Source: Corynebacterium provencense
GTDB taxonomy: Bacteria; Actinomycetota; Actinomycetes; Mycobacteriales; Mycobacteriaceae
Reading direction: 5' to 3'
Assembly: GCA_900049755.1 (NCBI GenBank)
Contig: LT160592.1
Location: 347,836-411,835, forward strand
DNA length: 64,000 nucleotides
Of this stretch, positions 10,200 through 18,005 are shown piece by piece; within the stretch, counting starts at the first letter, position 1, and each line of letters opens with the position of its first letter. Made by a program: the position numbers and the translations under genes. The notes under the pieces were generated by a model. The model saw only the letters and a program-made list of their open reading frames with translations. It was not told the origin of the DNA and searched no databases.

Positions 10200-10221
10200 C
10201 TCCCCACCCGGATGCGGGGAG
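10200..10221. terminator. Weak hairpin after the RNase H gene
   Basis: CTCCCC (10200-10205) pairs with GGGGAG (10216-10221) around a 10-nt loop, 38 nt after the stop codon. No T-tract follows, so a terminator role is only possible. Confidence 0.3.
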
Positions 10222-10234
10222 CAGTCCCCGACTT

Positions 10235-10256
10235 TTGCATTGCGTGCAAGAATGCA
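10235..10256. promoter_or_regulatory. Candidate TetR operator
   Basis: Two overlapping inverted repeats, TTGCA-N5-TGCAA (10235-10249) and TGCATT-N9-AATGCA (10236-10256), end 21 nt before the TetR start codon, in the expected -35 region. This is the usual place and shape for an autoregulatory TetR operator. Binding is inferred. Confidence 0.5.
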
Positions 10257-10277
10257 CCGGGTGTAGAACTACGTCTC

Positions 10278-10955
10278 GTGACTGACAGAGACAACGACTG
10301 CCCGGGGCTGCGCGAGCGTAAGCGCCGGGAGACACGGCTGCGCATCGAGGACTGCGGCACAGAGCTCATCCTCGAGCGTGGTTTTGACCAGGTCACACTG
10401 GAGGAGATCTGCGACAGAGCCGGTGTAAGCCGCCGCACCTTCTTCAACTACTTCGACTCCAAGGACCAGGTCGCCTCCGGCACCGGACTACCCGCACTGC
10501 GTCCGGAAGACCTGAAGTCCTTCGCCACCGCCGATTCAGGGAATGTCGTCCGGGACATCCTGAGGTTTCTCGGCGAACGTATCGACAGTGACCCGGACAC
10601 GTCCCTGACTCTCTCCCCTGACCGGGAGACGAGCCTGCGCATCAAAGCCAGGAGAAGGATCATCATCTCCCGGACCCCCCATCTCATGTTGGCGGGAATG
10701 CGCAGATTCGACGAACTCGCCGGAGCGGTCCTCGAGGCGATTACGGCCAATCTCACCGAGTTCCCGGAACGACGCCGTGCCCCGCACCTGGATGCACACG
10801 AGGAGGCGACTCTCCTCACCGCATTCATCCGCCAGTGCCTCATCACCGCTCCACTGATCCACCGGAACGAGGAGAGTTCCCGCACGGAGAGTCTGCACCG
10901 CGCGGGACGGGACCTCATCCAGCTGGCCGCGGCCTACGCTGACGGCTGGGACTGA
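10278..10955 (+). CDS. TetR family transcriptional regulator
   Basis: A 225-residue one-component repressor. The N-terminal TetR helix-turn-helix is at about residues 20-60 (ILERGFDQVTLEEICDRAGV, then SRRTFFNYFDSKDQ). The C-terminal ligand domain has no recognisable specificity. The start is GTG 10278, with a TAGAAC -10-like box (10264-10269) about 8 nt upstream and no Shine-Dalgarno. It lies 58 nt upstream of an MHS-unrelated DHA2 efflux gene in the same direction, so it most likely represses itself and the pump and responds to a pump substrate. Confidence 0.88.
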   Translation: MTDRDNDCPGLRERKRRETRLRIEDCGTELILERGFDQVTLEEICDRAGVSRRTFFNYFDSKDQVASGTGLPALRPEDLKSFATADSGNVVRDILRFLGERIDSDPDTSLTLSPDRETSLRIKARRRIIISRTPHLMLAGMRRFDELAGAVLEAITANLTEFPERRRAPHLDAHEEATLLTAFIRQCLITAPLIHRNEESSRTESLHRAGRDLIQLAAAYADGWD

Positions 10956-11013
10956 CAGGCCGGGCACCGGAATGCCCGGAAGTTACACGAGAAGAGAAGA
11001 CAGGCATCCTCAT

Positions 11014-12585
11014 ATGACAGAAACCGCAACCGGCCGGGTGGCCCACCAGACGCCACCTGCCGCCGCCACGCCCCGGAACAACATTCCGCTGGTGTTCAGC
11101 GCACTCATGCTGGGCATGCTGCTGGTCTCGCTGGGCCAGACCATTTTCTCCACCGCCCTGCCGACTGTCGTCGGCGAGCTCGGCGGCACCGACCAGATGA
11201 GCTGGGTGATCACGGCGTTCCTGCTGGCCCAGACCATCGGTCTCCCGATCTACGGGAAACTGGGCGACCAGATCGGGCGCAAGCCACTTTTCCTGTTCGC
11301 CCTGTCGACATACATGGTCGGCTCCTTCGTCGGGGCCCTGGCCCCGAACATCTGGGTGATCATTGTCGCCCGTGCGATCCAGGGAGTCGGTGGCGGCGGC
11401 ATGATGGTCCTTTCCCAGGCCATCATCGCCGACGTCGTCCCCGCCCGTCAGCGGGGCAAGTACATGGGCGCGATGGGTGCGGTGTTCGGACTGTCCTCCG
11501 TTCTCGGCCCCCTTCTCGGCGGACTCTTCACTGACGGCCCCGGGTGGCGTTGGGCACTGTGGTTCAACATCCCGGTCGCACTCGTCGCCATCGCGATCTC
11601 CGTCTTCGCGCTCCACGTGCCCCGTCGTGGTGGCGGAGCGAAGCTCGACATCTGGGGCACCCTGTTCATGGCGGGATTCTCCACCTGCCTCATCCTCTTC
11701 ATCACCTGGGGCGGCAAAGACCACCCGTGGGGCTCGCCGACGATCATCGGACTCATTGTCGCGACCGTCATCTGCGCGGTGCTCTTCGTTGTCGCGGAGA
11801 ACAGGGCCGTCGCACCCCTCATCCCCCTGGAGCTGTTCCGCAGCCGGAACTTCGTGCTGTGCACCATGGCAGGTCTCATCATCGGCGTGGTGATGCTCGG
11901 AACGCTGGCCTACATGCCGACGTACATCCAGATGGTCCACGGGATGTCGCCGACCAGGGCCGGTCTGATGATGATCCCGATGATCGCCGGTCTGCTGCCG
12001 ACATCCATCATCGTGGGCTTCATCGTCAGCAACACCGGCCGGTACAAGTGGTACCCCGTGGTCGGTCTGTTCATCACCGCCGCCGGGCTGTTCCTCCTCG
12101 GCAACCTGGAGACCCATGACGGGCTCGTCCACCTCGGACTGACCCTGTTCGTCTTCGGACTGGGTCTCGGATTCGCCATGCAGATCCTGGTGCTGATGGT
12201 GCAGAACTCCTTCCCGGTGTCCATGGTGGGCACCGCCACGGCCTCCAACAACTTCTTCCGTCAGATCGGGATGTCCATCGGTTCAGCGGTGGTGGGTTCG
12301 GTGTTCACCTCACGGCTGCAGGACGATCTCGGAGAGCGGGTCCCCAGTGCCCTCGCCTCTCTCGGAGACAGGGCCGGCGAGTTCACCGCGATGTTCTCCG
12401 GCGGTTCCCACAGTCTGACCCCGGAACTCGTCAAGCATTTCCCCGGTGCCCTGCATGAGGCGGTGATCACCAGTTACAACGACGCCCTGGTCCCGATCTT
12501 CACCGTCCTGATCCCCTTCGCGGTGATCGCGGGAGTGATCCTCGTCTTCACCCGTGAGGAGAAGCTCAAGGAGACCATCGAGTAG
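11014..12585 (+). CDS. MFS multidrug efflux transporter, DHA2 (EmrB/QacA) type
   Basis: A 523-residue inner-membrane proton-drug antiporter with the 14-helix DHA2 layout. Motif A (GKLGDQIGRKPLF) follows TM2, motif C-like GAVFGLSSVLGPLLGGLF is in TM5, and WRWALWFNIPVA is typical of the subfamily. ATG 11014 has a GAAGAGAAG Shine-Dalgarno stretch at 10991-10999. It is probably cotranscribed with the TetR gene upstream and terminated by the strong hairpin at 12699. The exported compound cannot be read from the sequence. Confidence 0.9.
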   Translation: MTETATGRVAHQTPPAAATPRNNIPLVFSALMLGMLLVSLGQTIFSTALPTVVGELGGTDQMSWVITAFLLAQTIGLPIYGKLGDQIGRKPLFLFALSTYMVGSFVGALAPNIWVIIVARAIQGVGGGGMMVLSQAIIADVVPARQRGKYMGAMGAVFGLSSVLGPLLGGLFTDGPGWRWALWFNIPVALVAIAISVFALHVPRRGGGAKLDIWGTLFMAGFSTCLILFITWGGKDHPWGSPTIIGLIVATVICAVLFVVAENRAVAPLIPLELFRSRNFVLCTMAGLIIGVVMLGTLAYMPTYIQMVHGMSPTRAGLMMIPMIAGLLPTSIIVGFIVSNTGRYKWYPVVGLFITAAGLFLLGNLETHDGLVHLGLTLFVFGLGLGFAMQILVLMVQNSFPVSMVGTATASNNFFRQIGMSIGSAVVGSVFTSRLQDDLGERVPSALASLGDRAGEFTAMFSGGSHSLTPELVKHFPGALHEAVITSYNDALVPIFTVLIPFAVIAGVILVFTREEKLKETIE

Positions 12586-12698
12586 TGCCGGACTGACCCG
12601 ACACCTGCCACCGACCACCGCACCAGGGACAGCGACGGGGACGCCGGGAACCGGGACGGATCCCGGCCCGGTTCCGGCGGGAAGGGTGGAGACACATG

Positions 12699-12740
12699 AA
12701 CCGGGCGGGCAGGCAACAGTGGTTGCCTGCCCGCCCGGTT
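12699..12740. terminator. Perfect 19-bp hairpin, likely terminator
   Basis: AACCGGGCGGGCAGGCAAC (12699-12717), loop AGTG, then a perfect complement at 12722-12740. It lies between the efflux gene and the convergent acetyltransferase gene and could serve both. A T-tract is absent. Confidence 0.65.
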
Positions 12741-12841
12741 CTCCTGTCACTGTCGGATTCTGTCTGGCCGGAGCCACATTGAAAGGGCCGCTCGACCGTG
12801 CCGTGGGGCCGTTCGGGGTCCGGGAGCGTACGCCCCCGCGG

Positions 12842-13435
12842 TCAGCTGGCTGTGGTCCCGGCGTCCCCGGCGTCCCCGGCGTCCTCCGTGTCCCCGGCCC
12901 CGATGACCCGTTCACGGTACTCCGGGTGTGCCGGACCGCCTTCCAGCACCTTCTCGAAGCTGACGATGTCCCGCCAGCGTCCCTTCATCGGCCCGTAGTT
13001 CATGCGGGCCATCGTGTGGGCGGTCCCGATCTCCTGGAAACCGCGTGACCGGTGAAGCTTCATCGACCCCTCGTTCTCCGGGAAGACCACGGAGTGGATG
13101 GACCAGCAGCCGGCCTCCGTCGACTTGTCGATGAGATGGTCCAGCAGGGCACCTGCGACTCCCCTGCCGGTGGCCCGGGGTGACACGTAGATCGAATCCT
13201 CGACAACACCGCTGAACACGGTCCGGTGTGAGTACCAGGAGCCGGTGACCCAGCCGAGGATCTCACCGTCTTCATCTGCGACGAACATGAGGTTGGGTCG
13301 GCGGTGAGCTGTGAAATCCTCCCAACTCACGGTCTCTCCCTCATAGGTCGCGTGGCCGGTGTCCATCCCGGCCTGCTGGATGGCAGCAACCTGGGGGTAG
13401 TCGTCCTCCCGCATGGGGCGGATGGTGAAAGTCAT
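12842..13435 (-). CDS. GNAT family N-acetyltransferase (phosphinothricin acetyltransferase-like)
   Basis: A 197-residue acetyl-CoA-dependent N-acetyltransferase. The start FTIRPMREDDYPQVAAI, the GWVTGSWYSHR strand and the acetyl-CoA loop RATGRGVAGALL are those of the PAT/Bar-like GNAT subgroup, whose members acetylate phosphinothricin, methionine sulfone or related amines. The true substrate is not predictable. The C-terminus is a degenerate Ala-Gly-Asp repeat encoded by a 9-bp tandem repeat (12862-12888). ATG 13435 lies 7 nt after a TAAAAT -10, so the mRNA is probably leaderless. A start further upstream is less likely. Confidence 0.85.
   Translation of the reverse strand: MTFTIRPMREDDYPQVAAIQQAGMDTGHATYEGETVSWEDFTAHRRPNLMFVADEDGEILGWVTGSWYSHRTVFSGVVEDSIYVSPRATGRGVAGALLDHLIDKSTEAGCWSIHSVVFPENEGSMKLHRSRGFQEIGTAHTMARMNYGPMKGRWRDIVSFEKVLEGGPAHPEYRERVIGAGDTEDAGDAGDAGTTAS
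12862..12888. repeat. 9-bp tandem repeat in the acetyltransferase 3' end
   Basis: Units CGTCCCCGG (12862-12870 and 12871-12879) and a degenerate third unit (12880-12888). In frame they encode the (G)DA repeat of the protein tail, so copy-number changes would not shift the frame. Confidence 0.7.
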
Positions 13436-13482
13436 GGAGCTGATTTTAGGTGTACCGGCGCCGCCGTGCACACGATCGCACC

Positions 13483-14886
13483 TCAGCCGCGTTCCAGCAG
13501 ATCTGTGACAAGTTCAGCGATGGCGGACCGTTCGGAGCGGGTGAGGGTCACGTGCGCGAAAAGGGGGTGGCCCTTGAGCTTCTCGATCACGGCCCGGATT
13601 CCGTCGTGTCGTCCCACCCGGAGATTGTCGCGCTGTGCGACATCATGGGTGAGCACGACCCGGGAATTTCGTCCCATACGGGACAGGACGGTGAGAAGGA
13701 CATTGCGTTCCAGGGACTGTGCCTCGTCGACGATGACGAAACTGTCGTGCAGGCTGCGTCCCCGGATGTGTGTCAGCGGGAGGACCTCCAGCAGTTCCCG
13801 GTCCATCACCTCGTCGATGACGTTCTCGCTGACCAGTCCTTCGAGCGTGTCGAAGACTGCCTGTGCCCAGGGGGTCATCTTGTCGTCGGCGTCCCCGGGC
13901 AGGAAGCCCAGGTCCTGGCCACCCACCGCATAGACCGGGCGGAAGACCACGATCCTGCGGTGCAGACCGCGTTCCATCACGCTTTCGAGTCCGGCACACA
14001 GCGCCAACGCGGACTTGCCGGTACCCGCCGACCCCCCGAGTGAGACGATCCCCACTTCTTCGTCGAGCAGGAGGTCGAGCGCGACCCGCTGGCGTGCGCT
14101 GCGGCCACGAAGACCGAAGGCCTCCAGGTCGGTGGGCACTGCGCGGAGCACCCCTCCCGGGGCGACGCGGGCGAGGGCGGACTGGGTTCCGGCAGTCAGC
14201 CTGACACCGCAGTGCACCGGCAGGTCCGGCAGCTGCTCACCGCGCTCCCCCGTCCTGGCGTCGATGATTCCCGCACCGTCGACTGCCCCGGAGGCGAACA
14301 GTTCGTCGATGACATCGGGTCGCACCTCGGCGCCGGCCATGCCGTCATAGCCGCTGAAGACGACGTCCTGGGCCCGGTACTCGTCGGCGTCGAGCCCGAC
14401 CGAACCCGCCTTGACCCGCAGCGGGACGTCCTTGGTGACGAGGGTGACGGGGTCCCCGTCCCTGCTGAGGTTGAGGGCGCAGGTCAGGATGCGCCGGTCG
14501 TTGTCTGCACCGTCGGACGCCGCGCCCGGGCTCAGGCGGAGTCCCGCCGGCAGCACGGATTCGTCGGAGTGGTTCAGTTCGACACGCAGGGTGCCGCCCT
14601 CCGGGGTGACGGTGATGTCCCGGTCGAGGCGTCCTTCAGTCCGGCGGAGATCTTCGAGGAGGTTGAGGGCCTGCCGGGCGAACCAGCCGAGTTCGGGGTG
14701 GTGGCGCTTCGCCTCGAGTTCGCTGACGACGACAACGGGAAGGACGACGCGGTGCTCGGCGAACTTCAGGAGGGCCCACGGGTCGGACAGCAGGACGGAG
14801 GTGTCGATGACGTAGGTGCGCAGACGGACGCAGGCCGCACCGTCGGTGCGGCCTGCGGTTGTGGTTGCGGTGGTGGTGTCGGTCAT
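13483..14886 (-). CDS. phoH2: PhoH2: PIN-domain RNase fused to PhoH ATPase
   Basis: A 467-residue protein with an N-terminal PIN ribonuclease domain ([17 protein letters not shown]28; further acidic residues E57 and D130 region) and a C-terminal PhoH-type ATPase/helicase domain with Walker A GSAGTGKS (285-292) and Walker B IVDEAQ (385-390). PhoH2 proteins unwind and cleave RNA. In mycobacteria phoH2 follows a small antitoxin gene phoAT, but no comparable reading frame is visible upstream here. The start is ATG 14886. An inverted repeat lies 30-60 nt upstream. Confidence 0.93.
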   Translation of the reverse strand: MTDTTTATTTAGRTDGAACVRLRTYVIDTSVLLSDPWALLKFAEHRVVLPVVVVSELEAKRHHPELGWFARQALNLLEDLRRTEGRLDRDITVTPEGGTLRVELNHSDESVLPAGLRLSPGAASDGADNDRRILTCALNLSRDGDPVTLVTKDVPLRVKAGSVGLDADEYRAQDVVFSGYDGMAGAEVRPDVIDELFASGAVDGAGIIDARTGERGEQLPDLPVHCGVRLTAGTQSALARVAPGGVLRAVPTDLEAFGLRGRSARQRVALDLLLDEEVGIVSLGGSAGTGKSALALCAGLESVMERGLHRRIVVFRPVYAVGGQDLGFLPGDADDKMTPWAQAVFDTLEGLVSENVIDEVMDRELLEVLPLTHIRGRSLHDSFVIVDEAQSLERNVLLTVLSRMGRNSRVVLTHDVAQRDNLRVGRHDGIRAVIEKLKGHPLFAHVTLTRSERSAIAELVTDLLERG

Positions 14887-14915
14887 GTCCCCGACGCTAC
14901 GGAACCGGAATGTTA

Positions 14916-14945
14916 CTCACACGGATGTGAGATGAACACCGTGTG
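14916..14945. promoter_or_regulatory. Nested inverted repeats upstream of phoH2
   Basis: CTCACA-CGGA-TGTGAG (14916-14931) overlaps CACACGG-N14-CCGTGTG (14918-14945), in the promoter region of phoH2 and just after the end of the LysR-like gene. TGTGA/TCACA half-sites resemble those of CRP-family GlxR, though the full spacing does not match. A TAACAT -10 for phoH2 overlaps the edge. Confidence 0.4.
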
Positions 14946-14965
14946 AAATCAATGCTGTACCACCC

Positions 14966-15580
14966 TCACCTCGAGCTCGAGGCCCGCCGGCCCCGGCACG
15001 TCCCCACGAACTGCTGCACCACCTCGTCGTCACGGTCACGTCTCCACACCAGTGCGACCTGGGTGCCGGGCCCCCCGGACAGTGTCCGGTGGGCCACTCC
15101 CCTGCGGTTCAGGGAGCGCAGCAGCGGGCGGGGTGCGACCACATGACCGACGTTGGCCGCCACGACGTCGAGGTTCTCCCGGACGACAGAGGGGACCACC
15201 CCCCGGTAGAGAAGTACGTCACCGGTGAGATCGTCCGGGTCCACCGGTTCACCGTCCCCGAGGGCGGTGACGGGGTGGTCCGCAGGTACCGCGACGCCCG
15301 CAGTTTCCTCGTACAGGAGGACACGGTGCAGACCGTGGGCGTCCATTTCGGCGTTCCCGATCTCCTTCAGTCCTGCCAGGTCCCCGGCACCGACTCCCCC
15401 GTCCCAGTGCACTCCCGGTATCCGGACGATTCCGATGTCGGCGGTACCGGCGAGCACATGGCGCAGCGGATCATCAGTCTGCGCTCCTGCAGCTCTCCAC
15501 CCCGGCACCCGGGAGTCGAAGCGTCCGAACCATTTACCGGGGACGACACCGGGTGCGAAAACGACCCTGAGATAGTGCAT
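14966..15580 (-). CDS. LysR-type effector-binding domain protein without HTH
   Basis: The 204-residue protein begins directly at a strand that matches the start of a LysR substrate-binding domain (HYLRVVFAPGVVPGKWFGRF) and ends with RRDRDDEVVQQFV, typical of that domain's C-terminus. The DNA-binding winged helix is absent, and there is no room for it because TAGGAT (a -10 box) ends 6 nt before ATG 15580. It can therefore bind a ligand but not DNA by itself. It is divergent from the DUF5997 gene, and the two are found together in other actinobacteria as far as I recall. Confidence 0.75.
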   Translation of the reverse strand: MHYLRVVFAPGVVPGKWFGRFDSRVPGWRAAGAQTDDPLRHVLAGTADIGIVRIPGVHWDGGVGAGDLAGLKEIGNAEMDAHGLHRVLLYEETAGVAVPADHPVTALGDGEPVDPDDLTGDVLLYRGVVPSVVRENLDVVAANVGHVVAPRPLLRSLNRRGVAHRTLSGGPGTQVALVWRRDRDDEVVQQFVGTCRGRRASSSR

Positions 15581-15640
15581 CCGGTCATCCTACAGGCCGG
15601 AGAAACCAACCGGGCCGACGAACCGGGCCGGCCGTCCCCT

Positions 15641-15665
15641 GTCCGTCCCTGTCCGTCCCTGTCCG
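15641..15665. repeat. 10-bp tandem repeat in the LysR-like/DUF5997 promoter region
   Basis: GTCCGTCCCT occurs twice in full (15641-15650 and 15651-15660) and then partially. It lies between the two divergent starts. Confidence 0.6.
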
Positions 15666-15699
15666 GGAACGGCCCGCCGCCCCTATACACTGGACGACC

Positions 15700-16140
15700 A
15701 TGACCGATGCGAACCGCATGAAGCCGCAGACCGCGGCGAAGAAGCTCAACATCTACCTTCCCGCCGCTCCCGAGCACTTCCGGGAGACCCCGCTGACCCA
15801 TGACGAGTTCGTGGCGCTCCAGGCCGATCCTCCGGAGTGGCTCCGTCAGCTCCGGCGCGAGGGTCCGTTCCCCCGCGCGGAGGTGGCACGCAAACTCGGG
15901 GTGACGATCACCGCACTCAAGGCCGGTGACGCCGACCGGCCGTACACGGCGGAGGAGATCCGCGCCCTGCTCGACGACCAGCCTGAATGGTTGCGCAGTG
16001 CCAGGGCTGCACTGGCGGCACGCCGCGCCGCCGACGGAGTCCGAGGGGGCGACGGAGTCCGAGGGGACGCCGATGTTCGAGGCGACGGGGACAGCGGCGC
16101 CGATGGGAACAGCACGGGGAACGGCGGAGAGGACGCCTGA
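15700..16140 (+). CDS. DUF5997 family protein
   Basis: A 146-residue protein. The conserved core (about residues 8-105) contains MKPQTAAKKLNIYLPAAP, two repeats of a PPEWL/QPEWL motif and RAEVARKLGVTITALKAG, which looks like a helix-turn-helix. I recognise it as DUF5997. The HTH-like segment raises the possibility that it supplies DNA binding to the HTH-less LysR-like neighbour, but this is inference. The last 35 residues are a Gly/Asp-rich tail encoded partly by an 18-bp repeat (16033-16068). ATG 15700 lies 8 nt after a TACACT -10. Confidence 0.75.
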   Translation: MTDANRMKPQTAAKKLNIYLPAAPEHFRETPLTHDEFVALQADPPEWLRQLRREGPFPRAEVARKLGVTITALKAGDADRPYTAEEIRALLDDQPEWLRSARAALAARRAADGVRGGDGVRGDADVRGDGDSGADGNSTGNGGEDA

Positions 16141-16209
16141 GAGCACGGCCTGAGGACCCGGCGGAGACCGCCGGCGGGGACGGTCCATGCCGTGCCCTCC
16201 ACACATGAC

Positions 16210-16253
16210 GGAACCCCTCCTCCCCGGGTGACGAGCCGGGGAGTCGGGGTTCC
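16210..16253. terminator. Terminator after DUF5997
   Basis: An 18-position stem (GGAACCCC-TC-CTCCCCGG paired with CCGGGGAG-TC-GGGGTTCC) has a 2-nt internal mismatch and an 8-nt loop at 16228-16235. It starts 70 nt after the stop codon. Confidence 0.7.
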
Positions 16254-16536
16254 TGTTCGGAAGGACCGTGTCGCGGGTGACGAGTCCGCGTGGCCGTAAC
16301 TTCCGTTTCGCTGCGCCAGACAGGTGAACTGCAGCCCAGGGAGCGCGTTGGAGGTGCCGCAGTCCCGTTACCTGTGCCCGGTGAGAAGAGGAAGCCGGAC
16401 AGTCGGTTCCGAGGCTGAAAACCCTGGATTCCACCTGCTGTTGCAACTGATCCACAACTGCAGTGCGCCGTAGGTGACTAGCCTTCGACACGCCCATGAG
16501 GTTAGCGACCCCTAACGCGACGTGTCAACAATTCAA

Positions 16537-16550
16537 CAACACCTGTGTTG
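16537..16550. promoter_or_regulatory. Candidate operator CAACAC-CT-GTGTTG
   Basis: A perfect 6-2-6 inverted repeat about 130 nt upstream of the -10 box of the acyl-CoA dehydrogenase gene. The regulator is unknown. Confidence 0.3.
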
Positions 16551-16679
16551 CGTAAATAACCTCAAAGCCGCGTGACCTGCGAGTTTTTTCGCTCACGGCG
16601 TCCCCCTTCATCTTACCCCCGCACTCCACCCCCGATCCGCCCGCGAAATATTGCACTACGACCTCCGGGTGCAGATAGT

Positions 16680-16695
16680 ATGATTTTGTAATCAT
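16680..16695. promoter_or_regulatory. Candidate operator at the acyl-CoA dehydrogenase start point
   Basis: ATGATT-TTGT-AATCAT is a perfect 6-4-6 inverted repeat that overlaps the end of the TAGTAT -10 box (16676-16681) and the expected transcription start. A repressor bound here would block initiation. Confidence 0.45.
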
Positions 16696-16778
16696 CGAAG
16701 AGACGTAGGTCACATGGTTTCCCTCAGTGAGGTTTACCCCACCGTCTCACCGGTCCACTCCCACGAGGAAAGGCTGTC

Positions 16779-17954
16779 ATGAAGAACTTCCTGGCCCGCA
16801 CCATTTTCGACGAAGAACACGACATGTTCCGCGACACCTGCCGCGAGTTCGTCGAGCAAGAGATCCGGCCCAACGTAGACAGGTGGCACGAGCAGGGATT
16901 CTGCGACCGTTCCATGTACCGGGCGGCCGGGCAGCTGGGCCTGCTCGGCATCACCTCCCCCGAGGAGTTCGGCGGAGGCGGAATGGGATCGGACTACCGC
17001 TTCAACGCCATCCTCTCCGAGGAACTCGCCCAGGCAGACTGCGGATCCGTGATCGTCTCCGTACAGGTCATCAACGACCTGGTGATCCCCTACCTCGAGC
17101 GCTTCGCCACCGACGAGCAGAAGAGCCGCTTCCTCGCCCCGCTGTGCTCGGGCGAGAAGATCGGTGCCATCGCCATGACCGAGCCCGGCGCCGGCGCAGA
17201 CCTCGCCGGCATCCGCTCCACCGCGCTGAAGAACGAGAACGGCGACTACGTCCTCAACGGCTCCAAGACCTTCATCTCCAACGGTGTCCAGGCCGACTTC
17301 ACCATCGTCGTCGCCGTCACCGACCCCTCCGCCGGGCGTGCCGGAGTGTCCCTGATCATCGTCGAAGACGGAATGGAGGGCTACACCAAGACAGGGCCCC
17401 TCAAGAAGGTCGGGCTGAAGGCACAGGACACCGCCGAACTCAGCTTCGAGAACGTCATCGTCCCGGCCGCGAACCTCCTCGGTGAGGAAGGCGCCGGCTT
17501 CGGATACCTGCGCACCAACCTCGCCCAGGAACGCATCTCCATCGCCGTGGGCTCCATCGCCACCTCCCGCAGGGCCTTCGACCTCGTCTACCAGCACTCA
17601 CAGGACCGGAAGACCTTCGGCAGCCGACTGATCGACCACCAGGCCTACGGCTGGGAACTGGCGAAGATGGCGACGGAGATCCAGTCCGCGCAGTCCTTCG
17701 TGGACGCCGCCGTCGAAGCCAAGATCAAGGGCGAACTTGACGAGGTCACCGCCTCGATGGCCAAGTACCTGACCACCGAACTGCAGATCAAGGTCGTCAA
17801 CACCGCCCTGCAGCTCCACGGAGGCTACGGCTTCATGATGGAGTACCCGATCGCCACGCACTACCTCGACTCCCGCGTCCAGCCGATCTACGGCGGCCCG
17901 AACGAGATCATGCTCGAGATCATCTCCCGCCGCCTCGCCAAGGGAATCCACTGA
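16779..17954 (+). CDS. Acyl-CoA dehydrogenase, long-chain/isovaleryl type
   Basis: A 391-residue FAD-dependent enzyme that introduces the 2,3 double bond into acyl-CoA in beta-oxidation or branched-chain degradation. FAD-binding motifs IGAIAMTEPGAGAD (128-141) and TFISNG (164-169) are intact. The C-terminal YEGT catalytic motif of medium-chain enzymes reads YGGP, so its Glu is absent. Instead E251 (LAQERISIA) matches the catalytic Glu position of LCAD and isovaleryl-CoA dehydrogenases. ATG 16779 has GAGGAAAGG as Shine-Dalgarno. It is convergent with an enoyl-CoA hydratase. Confidence 0.93.
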   Translation: MKNFLARTIFDEEHDMFRDTCREFVEQEIRPNVDRWHEQGFCDRSMYRAAGQLGLLGITSPEEFGGGGMGSDYRFNAILSEELAQADCGSVIVSVQVINDLVIPYLERFATDEQKSRFLAPLCSGEKIGAIAMTEPGAGADLAGIRSTALKNENGDYVLNGSKTFISNGVQADFTIVVAVTDPSAGRAGVSLIIVEDGMEGYTKTGPLKKVGLKAQDTAELSFENVIVPAANLLGEEGAGFGYLRTNLAQERISIAVGSIATSRRAFDLVYQHSQDRKTFGSRLIDHQAYGWELAKMATEIQSAQSFVDAAVEAKIKGELDEVTASMAKYLTTELQIKVVNTALQLHGGYGFMMEYPIATHYLDSRVQPIYGGPNEIMLEIISRRLAKGIH

Positions 17955-18005
17955 CCGCACCGGTCCAGCGCAGTGGCCGGGCCGCACCGGGCCCGCTGCA
18001 CGGAC

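Larger units (their letters stand above)
16255..16778. other. Long, relatively AT-rich intergenic region upstream of the acyl-CoA dehydrogenase
   Basis: I find no convincing gene here. A 62-codon minus-strand frame (16525-16713) has no ribosome site and no family resemblance. The stretch holds several inverted repeats: GTTAG-N6-CTAAC (16501-16516), CAACAC-CT-GTGTTG (16537-16550) and ATGATT-TTGT-AATCAT (16680-16695). It also holds a TAGTAT -10 box (16676-16681) for the downstream gene. This suggests a heavily regulated promoter or a scar of lost genes. Confidence 0.5.

Noticed and set aside
10915..12132. Minus-strand open frame rich in Asp, Glu and His
   Set aside because: Shadow of the DHA2 efflux gene; no start signal.
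12842..13435. Naming the GNAT protein as a herbicide-resistance (bar/pat) gene
   Set aside because: The subfamily resemblance does not determine the substrate, and many such proteins act on other amines.
16525..16713. 62-codon minus-strand frame in the gap before the acyl-CoA dehydrogenase
   Set aside because: No ribosome site, no recognisable family, and it overlaps candidate operators and the -10 box.
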